From contig NZ_JROG01000004.1 in the NCBI RefSeq assembly GCF_000786215.1, positions 186,001 through 250,000 of the forward strand: a stretch of 64,000 nucleotides of DNA, written 5' to 3'. The DNA comes from Sphingomonas sp. 35-24ZXX. Lineage in GTDB: Bacteria; Pseudomonadota; Alphaproteobacteria; Sphingomonadales; Sphingomonadaceae. Positions 35,812-44,351 of the stretch are shown piece after piece. Under the pieces are notes generated by a model. That model was not told the origin of the DNA. It ran no database searches and saw nothing but the letters and a program-made list of their open reading frames with translations. How positions within the stretch are numbered: position 1 is the stretch's first letter; the number at the start of each line of letters is the position of its first letter. The translations under genes were made by a program, and so were the position numbers.

Positions 35812-37512
35812 ATGGTCGAGCTCAATCCCCGCAGTTTCCACGATCGCCGGCCCGCCGCCCCCGCTGATCTTCCCGAACTTCCCCGCATGGGCCAACGGCC
35901 GGCAGAACAGCTGCGCATCGGCGAGGTCATCGAGATTGCCGGCTCCGGCTCGCAGGTGCTGCTCGATTCCAGCCGCCTCAATGCGCTGATCGACCATAAC
36001 GATCCCAGCGTCTCGATGGCCGGGCAGGTCGGCAGCCAGGTCAAGATCCGGATGGGGACCCGCTGGCTGGTGGCCAATGTCCGCACCCAGCGCATGCACC
36101 AGCGCGAAGCCGGGCTGATCGTCTGTCAGATCGATTTTCTGGGCGAGGGCGAGGAAGAGAAGCTCACCGGCCGCATCTTCAATTTCCGCCGCGGTGTGAC
36201 GCGCTATCCCGTCCCCGGCACGCCGCTCTATGCGATGACCAGCGCCGATCTGAAGCAGGTCTATGCCGCCGATGCGCGTCCGCATATCGAGGTCGGCACC
36301 GTCTATCCCACCAGCGACACGCGCGGCGCGCTGTATGTCGATGCGCTGCTCGGCAAGCATTTCGCGCTGCTGGGTTCGACAGGTACGGGTAAATCCACCG
36401 CCGCGGCGCTGATCCTCCACCGCATCTGCGACATGATGCCCGATGGCCATATCGTGATGATCGACCCGCACGGCGAATATGGCAGTGCCTTCGCGCAGAA
36501 CGGCGAACTGTTCGATGTCGGCAATCTGGCGATGCCCTATTGGCTGATGAACTTCGAAGAGCATTGCGAGGTATTCCTCACCTCGCATGGGGCCGACCGA
36601 CAGACGGATGCCGAAATTCTCGCCAAGTGCCTGCTGGCGGCGCGCCTCAAGAGCAAGTCTGCGCAGGGCACCGCGCGCGTCACCGTGGACACGCCGATCC
36701 CCTATATGCTGTCCGATCTGGTGACCAACATCCAGAACGAGATGGGCAAGCTCGACAAGGCGACCTCGAGCGCGCCGTTCCTGCGGATCAAGGGCAAGAT
36801 CGAGGAGATCAAGGTCGATCCGCGCTACAGCTTCATGTTCTCCGGCATGCTGGTGGGCGATACCATGCCCGATTTCATCACCAAGATTTTCCGCATGCCC
36901 GCCGATGGCAAGCCGATCTCGATCATCGATGTGTCGGGAGTTCCGTCGGACATCACCTCGACTGTGGTGGCGGTGCTCAGCCGCATGATCTTCGATTTCG
37001 CGATCTGGAGCCGCAAGGAGAAGATCCGGCCCGTGCTGCTGGTGTGCGAAGAGGCGCACCGCTATATTCCCTCCGACCGAGTGAGCGAGCGCAGCGCGGT
37101 GCGCGATGTGCTCAGCCGGATCGCCAAGGAAGGCCGCAAATACGGCGTGTCATTGGGCCTGATCACGCAGCGCCCGTCCGACCTTTCCGAAGGCGTGCTG
37201 TCGCAGTGCGGCACGATCATCGCGATGCGCCTCAACAACGACCGCGACCAGGCGCATGTCCGCTCCGCGATGCCCGAAGGCGCGCGCGGATTTCTCGAAT
37301 CGATCCCCGCGCTCCGCAATCGCGAATGCATCATCTGCGGCGAAGGCGTCTCGATCCCGATTCGCGTGGCCTTTGACGATCTGGTGCAAGAGCGCCGTCC
37401 GGCTTCGGACGATCCGCTGTTCAGCGATCTGTGGAAGGAACGCGGCGGCGAGAGCGATATGGTCGCGCGTGTCATCAGCCGCTGGCGCAACCAGGGCAAC
37501 AACCAGCGCTAG
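35812..37512 (+). CDS. HerA-like ATP-binding protein (DUF87)
   Basis: About 566 aa hexameric FtsK/HerA-type ATPase. N-terminal HAS-barrel-like beta domain (about 25-150, including VLLDSSRLNALI and VANVRTQRMHQ). Walker A LLGSTGTGKSTAAALIL near residue 187, IVMIDPHGEYGSAF, Walker B VLLVCEEAHRYIPS, sensor GVSLGLITQRPSDLSEGVLSQ and the arginine-containing NNDRDQAHVRSAMP. Archaeal HerA acts in DNA-end resection with NurA; bacterial homologues also pair with nucleases or Sir2-like proteins, but no such neighbour is present here. The start could also be GTG at 35776 (12 residues longer); neither site has a good Shine-Dalgarno. Confidence 0.85.
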   Translation: MVELNPRSFHDRRPAAPADLPELPRMGQRPAEQLRIGEVIEIAGSGSQVLLDSSRLNALIDHNDPSVSMAGQVGSQVKIRMGTRWLVANVRTQRMHQREAGLIVCQIDFLGEGEEEKLTGRIFNFRRGVTRYPVPGTPLYAMTSADLKQVYAADARPHIEVGTVYPTSDTRGALYVDALLGKHFALLGSTGTGKSTAAALILHRICDMMPDGHIVMIDPHGEYGSAFAQNGELFDVGNLAMPYWLMNFEEHCEVFLTSHGADRQTDAEILAKCLLAARLKSKSAQGTARVTVDTPIPYMLSDLVTNIQNEMGKLDKATSSAPFLRIKGKIEEIKVDPRYSFMFSGMLVGDTMPDFITKIFRMPADGKPISIIDVSGVPSDITSTVVAVLSRMIFDFAIWSRKEKIRPVLLVCEEAHRYIPSDRVSERSAVRDVLSRIAKEGRKYGVSLGLITQRPSDLSEGVLSQCGTIIAMRLNNDRDQAHVRSAMPEGARGFLESIPALRNRECIICGEGVSIPIRVAFDDLVQERRPASDDPLFSDLWKERGGESDMVARVISRWRNQGNNQR

Positions 37513-37567
37513 CGCACTTTCTGACCCATCACGGTGATCCAGACTGGTCGGACAGTGCTCTGGCGCG

Positions 37568-38308
37568 TCAAGTGCCGCGCGTATCGCCGTGCAGGTGAAT
37601 GTGCAGCCTGTCGGTGAACCGCCAGCCGTGGCTCTGGCACAAGGCCGCCAGCCAGCCGCTGCGTTCGCGCAGCACGGACGCGCTGGTCCCCTCGGGCATC
37701 AGCAGGATGCGATCGGCCGGCAACGCATATCGGCTGGCGAGCTGCACCACCTCCTCGGCGTCTTCGGGCGCAGCAATCACGAACTTGAACCACGCGCGCG
37801 GGTCGGCGGCAAACAGGCGCAGCGCGCTGTCGTTCAGCCGCGCGCGGTCCTCGTTGCCCGAATGGCGCAGCTTGGGTGAGAGATTGAGCTGGTCGACATG
37901 CGGCGCGAAGCCGGGCGTCAGCGCCACGGTGCCGTTGCTTTCGATCTCGATATGATAGTCCGGCCCCAGAATGTCGCACAGCGCGGCCAGCGCAGGTTGC
38001 TGCAGCAGGGGCTCGCCACCGGTGAACACGATATGGCGGCAATCGAACGCGGCGATGCGCCGCGCGACGTCGGTGACATCAAGCGTGACCGCATTCTCGC
38101 GCCGGTCATAGGTCTGGCCGCCGCGATGCAGCCCGTTATGGCCCGAGAAATACCAGGTATAGGGCGTGTCGCACCACTGGCAGGCGAGGTTGCAGCCCGA
38201 CAGCCGCACGAACACCGATGGGCGGCCCAGCGAGATGCCTTCGCCCTGCAGCGAATGGAAGATTTCGGGCTCTTCCGGGCGAACGGTGGCAAGGCGCAAG
38301 CGGGTCAT
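37568..38308 (-). CDS. queE: 7-carboxy-7-deazaguanine synthase
   Basis: 246-aa radical-SAM enzyme of the queuosine/7-deazaguanine pathway, converting 6-carboxytetrahydropterin to 7-carboxy-7-deazaguanine. The [4Fe-4S] cluster motif is SGCNLACQWCDT (Cys39, Cys43, Cys46; CX3CX2C). The N-terminal EIFHSLQGEG and the SAM-binding VFTGGEPLLQQ are typical of QueE, as is YHIEIESNGT. The length and a compact radical-SAM core fit. No other queuosine genes are nearby. The gene is transcribed alone and has no clear Shine-Dalgarno at ATG 38308. Confidence 0.92.
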   Translation of the reverse strand: MTRLRLATVRPEEPEIFHSLQGEGISLGRPSVFVRLSGCNLACQWCDTPYTWYFSGHNGLHRGGQTYDRRENAVTLDVTDVARRIAAFDCRHIVFTGGEPLLQQPALAALCDILGPDYHIEIESNGTVALTPGFAPHVDQLNLSPKLRHSGNEDRARLNDSALRLFAADPRAWFKFVIAAPEDAEEVVQLASRYALPADRILLMPEGTSASVLRERSGWLAALCQSHGWRFTDRLHIHLHGDTRGT

Positions 38309-38344
38309 GGTCTGGCGCCATTAGCGCAATTTGCGGGCCATGCA

Positions 38345-38384
38345 AAAGTCTGTGGCCGCACCCGCTGGAAACGGATGCGGCCAC
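38345..38384 (-). terminator. Intrinsic terminator of the TorF-like porin gene
   Basis: GTGGCCGCA (38352-38360) and TGCGGCCAC (38376-38384) form a perfect 9-bp stem, extended inside by CCG/CGG. On the minus strand the stem is followed by AGACTTTTGC. It lies 26 bases past the stop at 38410. Confidence 0.72.
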
Positions 38385-38409
38385 GGCCCCCCAAACTGGT
38401 CGGATCAGG

Positions 38410-39249
38410 TCAGAATGCGGCGGTCAGGCTGACCACCACGGTAGCATCGGCGATCTGCCCACCACCGCCACGCACGCGGCTGAAGTTCGGCTGCAGATAG
38501 GCCGATTCGGTCGCGGTGATGTCGGTGTCGACATAGGCGACGCCCAAGGTGAGCGGGCCATAGACATTGACCGCAGCGCCGAGCGACCAATCCCAGTATT
38601 CGCCGGTCGGCGAGACGCTGGTGCCGTTCGGGCCGAGACCCGGGTTGCCTTCGGAATAGCCGATATGGGCGTTGATGGTCACCGGTGTATCGGGAATGCC
38701 GAAGCTGGCATCACCGGCAAGATAGAGGTTGTCCTCGTTCTGGCCGCGGCTGAACGGGGTGTTGCTGAAGTTGCCGAGCGCGTTCTGCTTCGGCGCATAA
38801 TAGACCGCAGCGGTCAGCGTGGCCGGACCTGCGGTGCCCTTGAGCTTGGCATAGCCTTCGAAGAAATCGGTCTCATCGAATCCGTTGGGATACATGTACC
38901 AGGTCACGCCGACGTCGATCGTGGTGCTGTCGAACGTCTTGGTGTAGCCGGTGAAGAGGTCGAGCTCGAGGTTCGGGCCGCCAAAGGTGCCCCAGCCTGC
39001 CAAGTTCGACGCCCAGGTACCGGCATAGAAGCCCGATTCGTGGTTGATGGTGAAGCCACCCTGGATCGCCACGCCTTCATCGGACTGCGAAACCCCGCGG
39101 AAGCGGTAATCGGACACCAGACCAACCGACCCGGTGATGGTTACCGGCGGCGATGCCTCTTCTTCCTGCGCAAAGGCAGGGCTGGCAATGGCCGACGACC
39201 CGAGGAGGACGAGGCCAGCAAGGCCCCGGTGAAATTTGGACGTACGCAT
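38410..39249 (-). CDS. TorF family putative porin (TIGR02001/Gcw_chp)
   Basis: 279-aa outer-membrane protein. Signal peptide ends ASPAFAQ. The mature part begins with VTITGSVGLVSDYRFRGVSQSDEGVAIQGG in overlapping form, the diagnostic start of this family (SDYrFRGxSqs), followed by beta strands such as FYAGTWASNLAGWG and LELDLFTGYTKTF. The protein ends DATVVVSLTAAF with terminal Phe, as in beta-barrels. AAAGGAA lies before ATG 39249; the longer frame to 39450 has no signal-peptide logic. It probably forms a passive pore for an unknown solute. A terminator follows. Confidence 0.85.
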   Translation of the reverse strand: MRTSKFHRGLAGLVLLGSSAIASPAFAQEEEASPPVTITGSVGLVSDYRFRGVSQSDEGVAIQGGFTINHESGFYAGTWASNLAGWGTFGGPNLELDLFTGYTKTFDSTTIDVGVTWYMYPNGFDETDFFEGYAKLKGTAGPATLTAAVYYAPKQNALGNFSNTPFSRGQNEDNLYLAGDASFGIPDTPVTINAHIGYSEGNPGLGPNGTSVSPTGEYWDWSLGAAVNVYGPLTLGVAYVDTDITATESAYLQPNFSRVRGGGGQIADATVVVSLTAAF

Positions 39250-39507
39250 GTTTTTCCTTTCAACTGGATGCGTTTCGTCCCGCCTGCGCTGCAATGGCGA
39301 CCCTCTGTTTGAACTGGCGTCCCTGGTCGCCATATACGGGGTGCTCACAATCAGCGACAGGGATGCTGCCGTGTCGTGTTGCGCCGCACAAGAGAAAAGT
39401 GACAAGAAAACTAACTTAAGTGAAACATTGTGTCTTTCCCGCCACGCCATGGGACCGGATCGGCCCTTTAGTGGATGTTAACTGCTGGGTGCCACACCCT
39501 GCTTGCC

Positions 39508-39894
39508 ATGTTCTCGCCCGTCACCCCGATTCTCTCTGCCGGTACGTCCGATGAGGCGGCGGCACTTGTTCTGTCGCGGGTGCAGGCCATTCAGACAGTT
39601 CTTACCGCGCTGGCGCGCATGGCGGGGGAGGCAGCTGCGCCTGATCTGCAAGGGCTGGGTCAGCGGGCCGAGCTGGCGGCGGCGATGACCGATCTGAACC
39701 CCACGCGGCTCGCGCATGTCGCAAACGAGCTTGATGCTACTGCAGCCGCTCTGCAGGCGGGCTTCCTGGCGATCGAAAAGGCCCGTTCGCAGGGGCATTT
39801 CGCGCAGGCTGCAGCACGGCTGCTCCATGCCGAGGCGCGCGATGCGTTCGGCGTCACTCTGGCCGCAGCAAGGGCCCGCCCCATCGGAATGTGA
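39508..39894 (+). CDS. Hypothetical protein
   Basis: About 128 aa, predominantly alpha-helical and alanine-rich (VQAIQTVLTALARMAGEAA, RLAHVANELDATAAALQAG). No catalytic motif, signal peptide or membrane segment is seen. ATG 39508 is used; ATG 39475 would add 11 residues, and neither has a good Shine-Dalgarno. It lies 48 bases before mmcB on the same strand and divergent from the porin gene. The gene is supported by its codon pattern and the lack of a better reading on the other strand. The function is unknown. Confidence 0.6.
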   Translation: MFSPVTPILSAGTSDEAAALVLSRVQAIQTVLTALARMAGEAAAPDLQGLGQRAELAAAMTDLNPTRLAHVANELDATAAALQAGFLAIEKARSQGHFAQAAARLLHAEARDAFGVTLAAARARPIGM

Positions 39895-39921
39895 CCCGCG
39901 ATACGCTCGCGGCTTCCCTTT

Positions 39922-39936
39922 GTTCCCCTTTTGTAT
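39922..39936 (+). promoter_or_regulatory. Possible degenerate SOS (LexA) box upstream of mmcB
   Basis: GTTC-N7-GTAT, with GTTC at 39922-39925 and GTAT at 39933-39936, lies seven bases before the mmcB ATG. The alphaproteobacterial LexA consensus is GTTC-N7-GTTC; the left half is exact and the right half matches two of four. Caulobacter mmcB is an SOS gene, which makes the position suggestive. Confidence 0.3.
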
Positions 39937-39942
39937 TAGCAC

Positions 39943-40485
39943 ATGGGCATGACCGATGCCTATCCTCCTGCCGTCTCGCCCATGAATTCCGACCTGCTTT
40001 CCGACGCCGGCGCTGTCGGAACGGCGGGGCCGCCAATCGGTGCTGCGGCCGTGGCTCGCGGCATTGCCCGGCTGTTCCGCCGGAACCAGATCTGGGTCGC
40101 GTCCGAAGTGGCCCTTCCCAATGGCCGCCGCGCCGATCTGATGGGAATCGATTCGCGCGGAGGCATCGTCATCGTCGAGATCAAGGTGTCCCGCGCTGAT
40201 CTGTTGGGCGACGCGAAATGGGGCGAGTATCTTGATCATTGCGACCGGTTCTATTGGGGGCTGTGCCCGGCGCTCGATACGGCGCTTGCCTCAACCGACG
40301 CATTCCTTCCCGAGGTCACCGGGCTGATCGTTGCAGATGCCTATGATGCAGAGATCATTCGGCCTGCCGCCACCCGTCCGCTGGCGGCCGCAAGGCGCAA
40401 GAGCGAGACCCAGCGGCTTGCCGCGCTGGCGCTGCGCCGGCTCAACCTGATCCAGGACCCGCCACCACCCGACGAAGTATACTAA
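39943..40485 (+). CDS. mmcB: MmcB family DNA repair putative endonuclease
   Basis: 180 aa. The PD-(D/E)XK-like core is recognisable: IWVASEVALPNGRRADLMGID provides the Glu and Asp positions and GIVIVEIKVSRADL the ExK, followed by KWGEYLDHCDRFYWGL, typical of the family. In Caulobacter MmcB is induced by mitomycin C and contributes to DNA damage repair. The start could be ATG 39943 or 39949. It lies directly before the GTA cluster but is separated from it by a 136-base gap with its own promoter candidate, so it is not considered part of the cluster. Confidence 0.82.
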   Translation: MGMTDAYPPAVSPMNSDLLSDAGAVGTAGPPIGAAAVARGIARLFRRNQIWVASEVALPNGRRADLMGIDSRGGIVIVEIKVSRADLLGDAKWGEYLDHCDRFYWGLCPALDTALASTDAFLPEVTGLIVADAYDAEIIRPAATRPLAAARRKSETQRLAALALRRLNLIQDPPPPDEVY

Positions 40486-40504
40486 CCAGATAGGTTCATT
40501 TGTC

Positions 40505-40533
40505 TTGACATCGTCACGCTGATTAGGTACAAA
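40505..40533 (+). promoter_or_regulatory. Sigma70-type promoter candidate for the GTA operon
   Basis: TTGACA at 40505-40510 is a perfect -35 hexamer, followed by a 17-base spacer and TACAAA at 40528-40533 as -10. It lies about 90 bases upstream of the first GTA gene. It is the only strong -35 match I saw in this gap. Confidence 0.5.
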
Positions 40534-40621
40534 TCCGGAACATCGAGAAAAAGCGAGTCGCCTGGGGCCTTTTCGTTCCGCCCGCTTTTCTCGGCCCCTA
40601 CGCATCAGCGCGGAGAACCTC

Positions 40622-41095
40622 TTGTCCGATACATTGTCGGAGGAATGCCTGCGGGCGTTTCTCGATCATCTGGCTGAAACGTCGAACGTTTCGGTTTCGG
40701 CCAAGCGCGCCGGCGTGTCGCGCTCGGCGGTCTACCGGCTGCGCGCGACCAGCCCTGCGTTCAGCAATGGCTGGCAGACCGCGATCGCCACCGGCTATGA
40801 TGAACTGGAATTTCGCATGCTCAAGACCGCGCGCTTCGGCACGATCAAGCCGGTCAAACGCCCCGATGGCAGCATGGGGCGCGCCACCGAATTCGATGAT
40901 GCGCAGGGCCTCAAGCTGCTGATGGCGTACAAGGCCAGCATCGAGAAGACGCGCGGCGATCCGGTGCCCGACCCGCTGGCGGCGAAGGGCGCGCGCGAAC
41001 AGCTGGCTGCCACGCTCGAGCAGATCCGCCAGCGGCTCGACACCGCCATCGGCGTGCCGAGGCCAGATGAAGCTGCGACGGCAGACCCGGCATGA
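40622..41095 (+). CDS. GTA terminase small subunit-like protein (g1-like)
   Basis: 157 aa. The N-terminal helix-turn-helix (FLDHLAETSNVSVSAKRAGVSRSAVYRLRATSPAF) resembles DNA-recognition domains of small terminases. The C-terminal half is helical and acidic/basic. The start is TTG at 40622 with GGAG seven bases upstream. It is the first gene of the particle operon and its stop overlaps the TerL start (ATGA at 41092), matching the position of g1 in Rhodobacter capsulatus GTA. GTA small terminases package DNA without site specificity; this is a family inference. Confidence 0.75.
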   Translation: MSDTLSEECLRAFLDHLAETSNVSVSAKRAGVSRSAVYRLRATSPAFSNGWQTAIATGYDELEFRMLKTARFGTIKPVKRPDGSMGRATEFDDAQGLKLLMAYKASIEKTRGDPVPDPLAAKGAREQLAATLEQIRQRLDTAIGVPRPDEAATADPA

Positions 41096-42420
41096 CCGGC
41101 CTTTCGCTGGCCGAAAGGCTGGCGGCGATGCCTGCCGATGCGATGCGGCGCTATATCGATGGGCTATCGGACGGAGCAGCGCAGGAACTGGCGCATCACT
41201 GGCGGTTCTGGGCGCGGCCCGAGCAGATGGCGCCTCCCGGCGACTGGCGCATCTGGCTGATCATGGCGGGGCGCGGCTTCGGCAAGACTCGGGCGGGTGC
41301 GGAATGGGTGCGCTCGATCGGCGAGAGCGCGCCAGACGCGCGCATCGCCCTGATCGCGGCCAATCTGGCGGAGGCGCGCAGCGTGATGGTCGAAGGGCCA
41401 AGCGGGCTGCTGGCGATCGCACCCGATTCGCTGCGCCCGGTCTGGGAGCCCTCGCTGCGCCGTCTGCGCTGGCCGGGCGGGGCACAGGCGACATTGTTCT
41501 CGGCTGCCGAACCCGAAAGCCTGCGCGGGCCCGAGCACAGCCATGCCTGGTGCGACGAGATTGCCAAATGGGAGAATGCCTCGGGCCGGGCGATGGCCGC
41601 CTGGGATAATCTGCAGCTGGGATTGCGCGTCGGGCCGCTGCCGCAGGTGGCAGCGACCACGACGCCGCGTGCGGTGCCCCTGGTGCGACACCTGCTTGCC
41701 GACTCATCGGTGGTGGTTAGCCGGGGCAGCAGCCACGCCAACCGCGCGAACCTGCCGCCTGCGTTTCTGGCCGCGGTCGAGCGGCATTACGGCGGGACGG
41801 CGCTGGGCCGGCAGGAGCTGGACGGCGATCTGCTCGACGATATCGAAGGGGCGCTGTGGAATCGCAGCCTGATCGAGTCATGCCGCGTCCGCTGGAGCGC
41901 GGAAGGCTTTGTCCGCATCGTCATCGGCGTCGACCCACCGGCGGGGTCGGCAGGCGATGCGTGCGGCATCATCGTGTGTGCGCTGCAGGCAGACGATCGT
42001 GCCGCGGTGCTGGCCGATTGTTCGGTCGAACGCGCCTCGCCCGAAGGCTGGGCGCGCGCAGTCTCGGCAGCGTCCGATGCCTGGGGCGCAGACCGGATCA
42101 TCGCCGAGGCCAACCAGGGCGGCGAGATGGTGGGCGCGGTGCTGCGCGCTTCCAATATCGCTCTGCCGGTGCGCCTCGTCCACGCCAGCCGGGGTAAGGC
42201 GGCGCGCGCCGAGCCGGTCGCCGCGCTCTACGAGGCTGGCCGCGTCATCCATTGCGGCACCTTCGCCAGGCTGGAAGACGAGATGTGCGGTCTGATGGCG
42301 GGCGGCGAATACCAGGGCCCGGGCCGCTCGCCCGATCGCGCCGACGCCTTGGTGTGGGCGCTGACCGAACTGATGCTGGGACGGCGCGGCACCCCGCGCA
42401 TCCGATCGCTGGAGGACTGA
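41092..42420 (+). CDS. terL: GTA terminase large subunit (TerL, g2)
   Basis: 442-aa DNA-packaging ATPase/nuclease. Walker A is MAGRGFGKTRAGAEWVRS (residues about 58-75) and Walker B is HAWCDEIAKWE. The nuclease half carries IVIGVDPPAGSAGDACGIIV, IIAEANQGGEMVG and SPDRADALVWAL, the RNase H-like acidic residues of Terminase_6C. It drives packaging of DNA into proheads through the portal. Length and order (after g1, before the portal) match alphaproteobacterial GTAs. Confidence 0.93.
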   Translation: MTGLSLAERLAAMPADAMRRYIDGLSDGAAQELAHHWRFWARPEQMAPPGDWRIWLIMAGRGFGKTRAGAEWVRSIGESAPDARIALIAANLAEARSVMVEGPSGLLAIAPDSLRPVWEPSLRRLRWPGGAQATLFSAAEPESLRGPEHSHAWCDEIAKWENASGRAMAAWDNLQLGLRVGPLPQVAATTTPRAVPLVRHLLADSSVVVSRGSSHANRANLPPAFLAAVERHYGGTALGRQELDGDLLDDIEGALWNRSLIESCRVRWSAEGFVRIVIGVDPPAGSAGDACGIIVCALQADDRAAVLADCSVERASPEGWARAVSAASDAWGADRIIAEANQGGEMVGAVLRASNIALPVRLVHASRGKAARAEPVAALYEAGRVIHCGTFARLEDEMCGLMAGGEYQGPGRSPDRADALVWALTELMLGRRGTPRIRSLED

Positions 42421-42421
42421 C

Positions 42422-43558
42422 ATGGGATATTGGAAAGATCTGGCCCTCGCGCTGAAGGGTGCGAGGGGCGAACGGCCGCCTTTGGCGCGCGCGTACACCA
42501 GCCCGTGGAGCGTGATGCTCGCCGACCCTCCGATGTCCTATTCGGAACAGGTGCGCGCAGGCTATTGCGACAATCCGATCGCGCAGCGCGCGGTGCGGCT
42601 GGTCGCCGAAGGTGTGGGCGGTGCACCGCTCGCCAGCTCCGATCCCGCGATCGGAGTTCTGGTTCAGGCCACCAGCGCAGGCCAGGGGCTGCTCGAAACG
42701 CTGGCAGCGCATCTGCTGCTGCACGGCAATGGCTATGTGCAGATCTTGCGCGATGCCGATGGCCGCCCGGCAGAGCTGTTTGCGCTGCGCCCCGACCGCG
42801 TGTCGATCGAGCCCGACGCGCGCGGCTGGCCCGCCGCCTATGTCTACCGGGTCGGCGACAGTGCCACCCGGCTGGCAGCGCAGGAAGGCGATGGCGCGCC
42901 GGTGGTCGTCCATATCAAGGCCTTCCACCCCACCGACGATCATTATGGCCTGGGGTGCCTGGGCGCGGCGGCGCGCGCGGTGGCGGTGCATAATGCCGCC
43001 AGCCGCTGGAACCAGGCGTTGCTCGACAACGCGGCGCGGCCCTCGGGCGCTCTGGTCTATCGGCCCGATGAGCCCGGCGGGGTGCTCTCGCCCGACCAGT
43101 TCGACCGGTTGAAGGCCGAGCTGGAGGCGAGCTTTGCCGGGCACGCCAATGCCGGGCGGCCGATGCTGCTCGAAGGGGGCCTCAGCTGGCAGAGCATGGC
43201 GCTGTCGCCCGCCGACATGGACTTCGTGGCGCTCAAATCGAACGCCGCGCGCGAGATCGCTTTGGCCTTTGGCGTGCCGCCGATGCTGCTGGGGCTGCCG
43301 GGCGACAACACCTATGCCAACTATCGCGAGGCCAACCGCGCATTGTGGCGGCTGACGCTGCTGCCGCTGGCGGACAAGATCACCGCCGGCATTGCCCAGG
43401 GCTTGCAGCATTGGTGGCCCGATGCCGCGATCGGTGTCGATCAGGACCGTGTGCCCGCCCTGTCCGAGGATCGCGAGCGGCTATGGGCGCAGGTGGGCGC
43501 GGCCGATTTTCTTTCGCCTGAGGAAAAGCGGGCGATGCTGGGGATTACCAAATCATGA
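42422..43558 (+). CDS. Phage/GTA portal protein (HK97 family, g3)
   Basis: 378 aa forming the dodecameric portal vertex through which DNA enters and leaves. Family signatures: NPIAQRAVRLVAEGVGGAPL, LLLHGNGYVQILRD, PAELFALRPDRVSIEPD, LKSNAAREIALAFGVPPMLLG and NTYANYREANRALWRLTLLPL, all typical of HK97-type portals. It starts one base after the TerL stop region (TGACATGG) and overlaps the next start at 43555. No anomaly is seen. Confidence 0.92.
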   Translation: MGYWKDLALALKGARGERPPLARAYTSPWSVMLADPPMSYSEQVRAGYCDNPIAQRAVRLVAEGVGGAPLASSDPAIGVLVQATSAGQGLLETLAAHLLLHGNGYVQILRDADGRPAELFALRPDRVSIEPDARGWPAAYVYRVGDSATRLAAQEGDGAPVVVHIKAFHPTDDHYGLGCLGAAARAVAVHNAASRWNQALLDNAARPSGALVYRPDEPGGVLSPDQFDRLKAELEASFAGHANAGRPMLLEGGLSWQSMALSPADMDFVALKSNAAREIALAFGVPPMLLGLPGDNTYANYREANRALWRLTLLPLADKITAGIAQGLQHWWPDAAIGVDQDRVPALSEDRERLWAQVGAADFLSPEEKRAMLGITKS

Positions 43559-43866
43559 TGGAGAGCGAAGACATGCTCGCCAGCCTGCTGGCGCAGGCGG
43601 CGGAGGAAGGCGCGGACCTGGCGACGCTGCGCGCGGTCGTCGAAGAGGCTGGCGATCTGGGCGCTGGCCGTGCGCTGGCACGGATCGGGCTTGCAGACGC
43701 CAGCGCAGGCGAGGATCTGCGCCAGTTGCGCGAGCTGCTGCAGGCGTGGCGCGATGCCCGTTCGGGTGTCTGGGGCGCGATGTTCGACAAATTTGTGCGT
43801 GCCGTGATGGCCATCTTGCTGGCCGCGCTGGCGGTGCAGCTGGGCGTGGGTGACCTGGTCCAGTGA
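43555..43866 (+). CDS. DUF6127-like small membrane protein of GTA cluster (g3.5 position)
   Basis: 103 aa. The N-terminal two-thirds is helical (LASLLAQAAEEGADLATLRAVVEEA, LRQLRELLQAWRDA) and one C-terminal membrane helix is likely (FVRAVMAILLAALAVQLGVG). The position between portal and protease corresponds to g3.5 of Rhodobacter GTA, and the sequence resembles the DUF6127 proteins of sphingomonad clusters as I recall them. Start and stop overlap both neighbours by four bases, so it is translated with them. Its role in the particle is not known. Confidence 0.7.
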   Translation: MMESEDMLASLLAQAAEEGADLATLRAVVEEAGDLGAGRALARIGLADASAGEDLRQLRELLQAWRDARSGVWGAMFDKFVRAVMAILLAALAVQLGVGDLVQ

Positions 43867-44252
43867 GCATCCGTGTGGCGGGCTATGCCGCGCTGTTCGA
43901 CCGGATCGATCGCGGCGGTGACATCCTGCGACGCGGTGCGTTTGCCGGATCGCTGGATGCCGGCCACAGGCTGCCGTTCCTGTGGCAGCACCGTCCGGAC
44001 CAGCGCATCGGTCGGATCGACCTGGCGCATGAGGACCAGCGCGGACTGCGGATCATCGCGTTGCTCGACGAGGCTGCGACCGAGGCTCTGGCAGCGCTGC
44101 GCAGCGGCGCCGTGACCGGCCTCAGCTTCGGCTACCGCGTCCGCAAAGCGTCGGGCCGGCACCCGCGCGAACTGCTCGAACTCGACCTCGTCGAGGTGAG
44201 CCTGGTCAGCGTGCCGATGATGCCGGGGGCCAAGGTCCATATGCTGCGTTGA
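43863..44252 (+). CDS. HK97 family prohead protease (g4)
   Basis: 129 aa. GTG start (43863) in a GTGA overlap with the previous gene. Family signatures: VAGYAALFDRIDRGGDILRRGAF at the N-terminus, PFLWQHRPDQRIGRI (catalytic His region) and GAVTGLSFGYRV (catalytic Ser in GLSFGY). It processes the capsid protein during prohead maturation. It is shorter than many phage homologues but similar to GTA versions. A strong terminator hairpin follows 23 bases after its stop. Confidence 0.88.
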   Translation: MSIRVAGYAALFDRIDRGGDILRRGAFAGSLDAGHRLPFLWQHRPDQRIGRIDLAHEDQRGLRIIALLDEAATEALAALRSGAVTGLSFGYRVRKASGRHPRELLELDLVEVSLVSVPMMPGAKVHMLR

Positions 44253-44274
44253 AGCCCGTAGCCCCGCGTTCTTG

Positions 44275-44296
44275 CCCCGCTCCGGCGGGGTTTTTT
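44275..44296 (+). terminator. Intrinsic terminator-like hairpin upstream of the capsid gene
   Basis: CCCCGC (44275-44280), loop TCCG, GCGGGG (44285-44290), then six T. It is a textbook Rho-independent terminator placed inside the head operon, between the protease and the capsid. Confidence 0.8.
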
Positions 44297-44351
44297 GTGC
44301 TCGAAATCCGGGGGTGGTCCCCGTGTGATCCCTGAACGGAAGGATGAAGTG

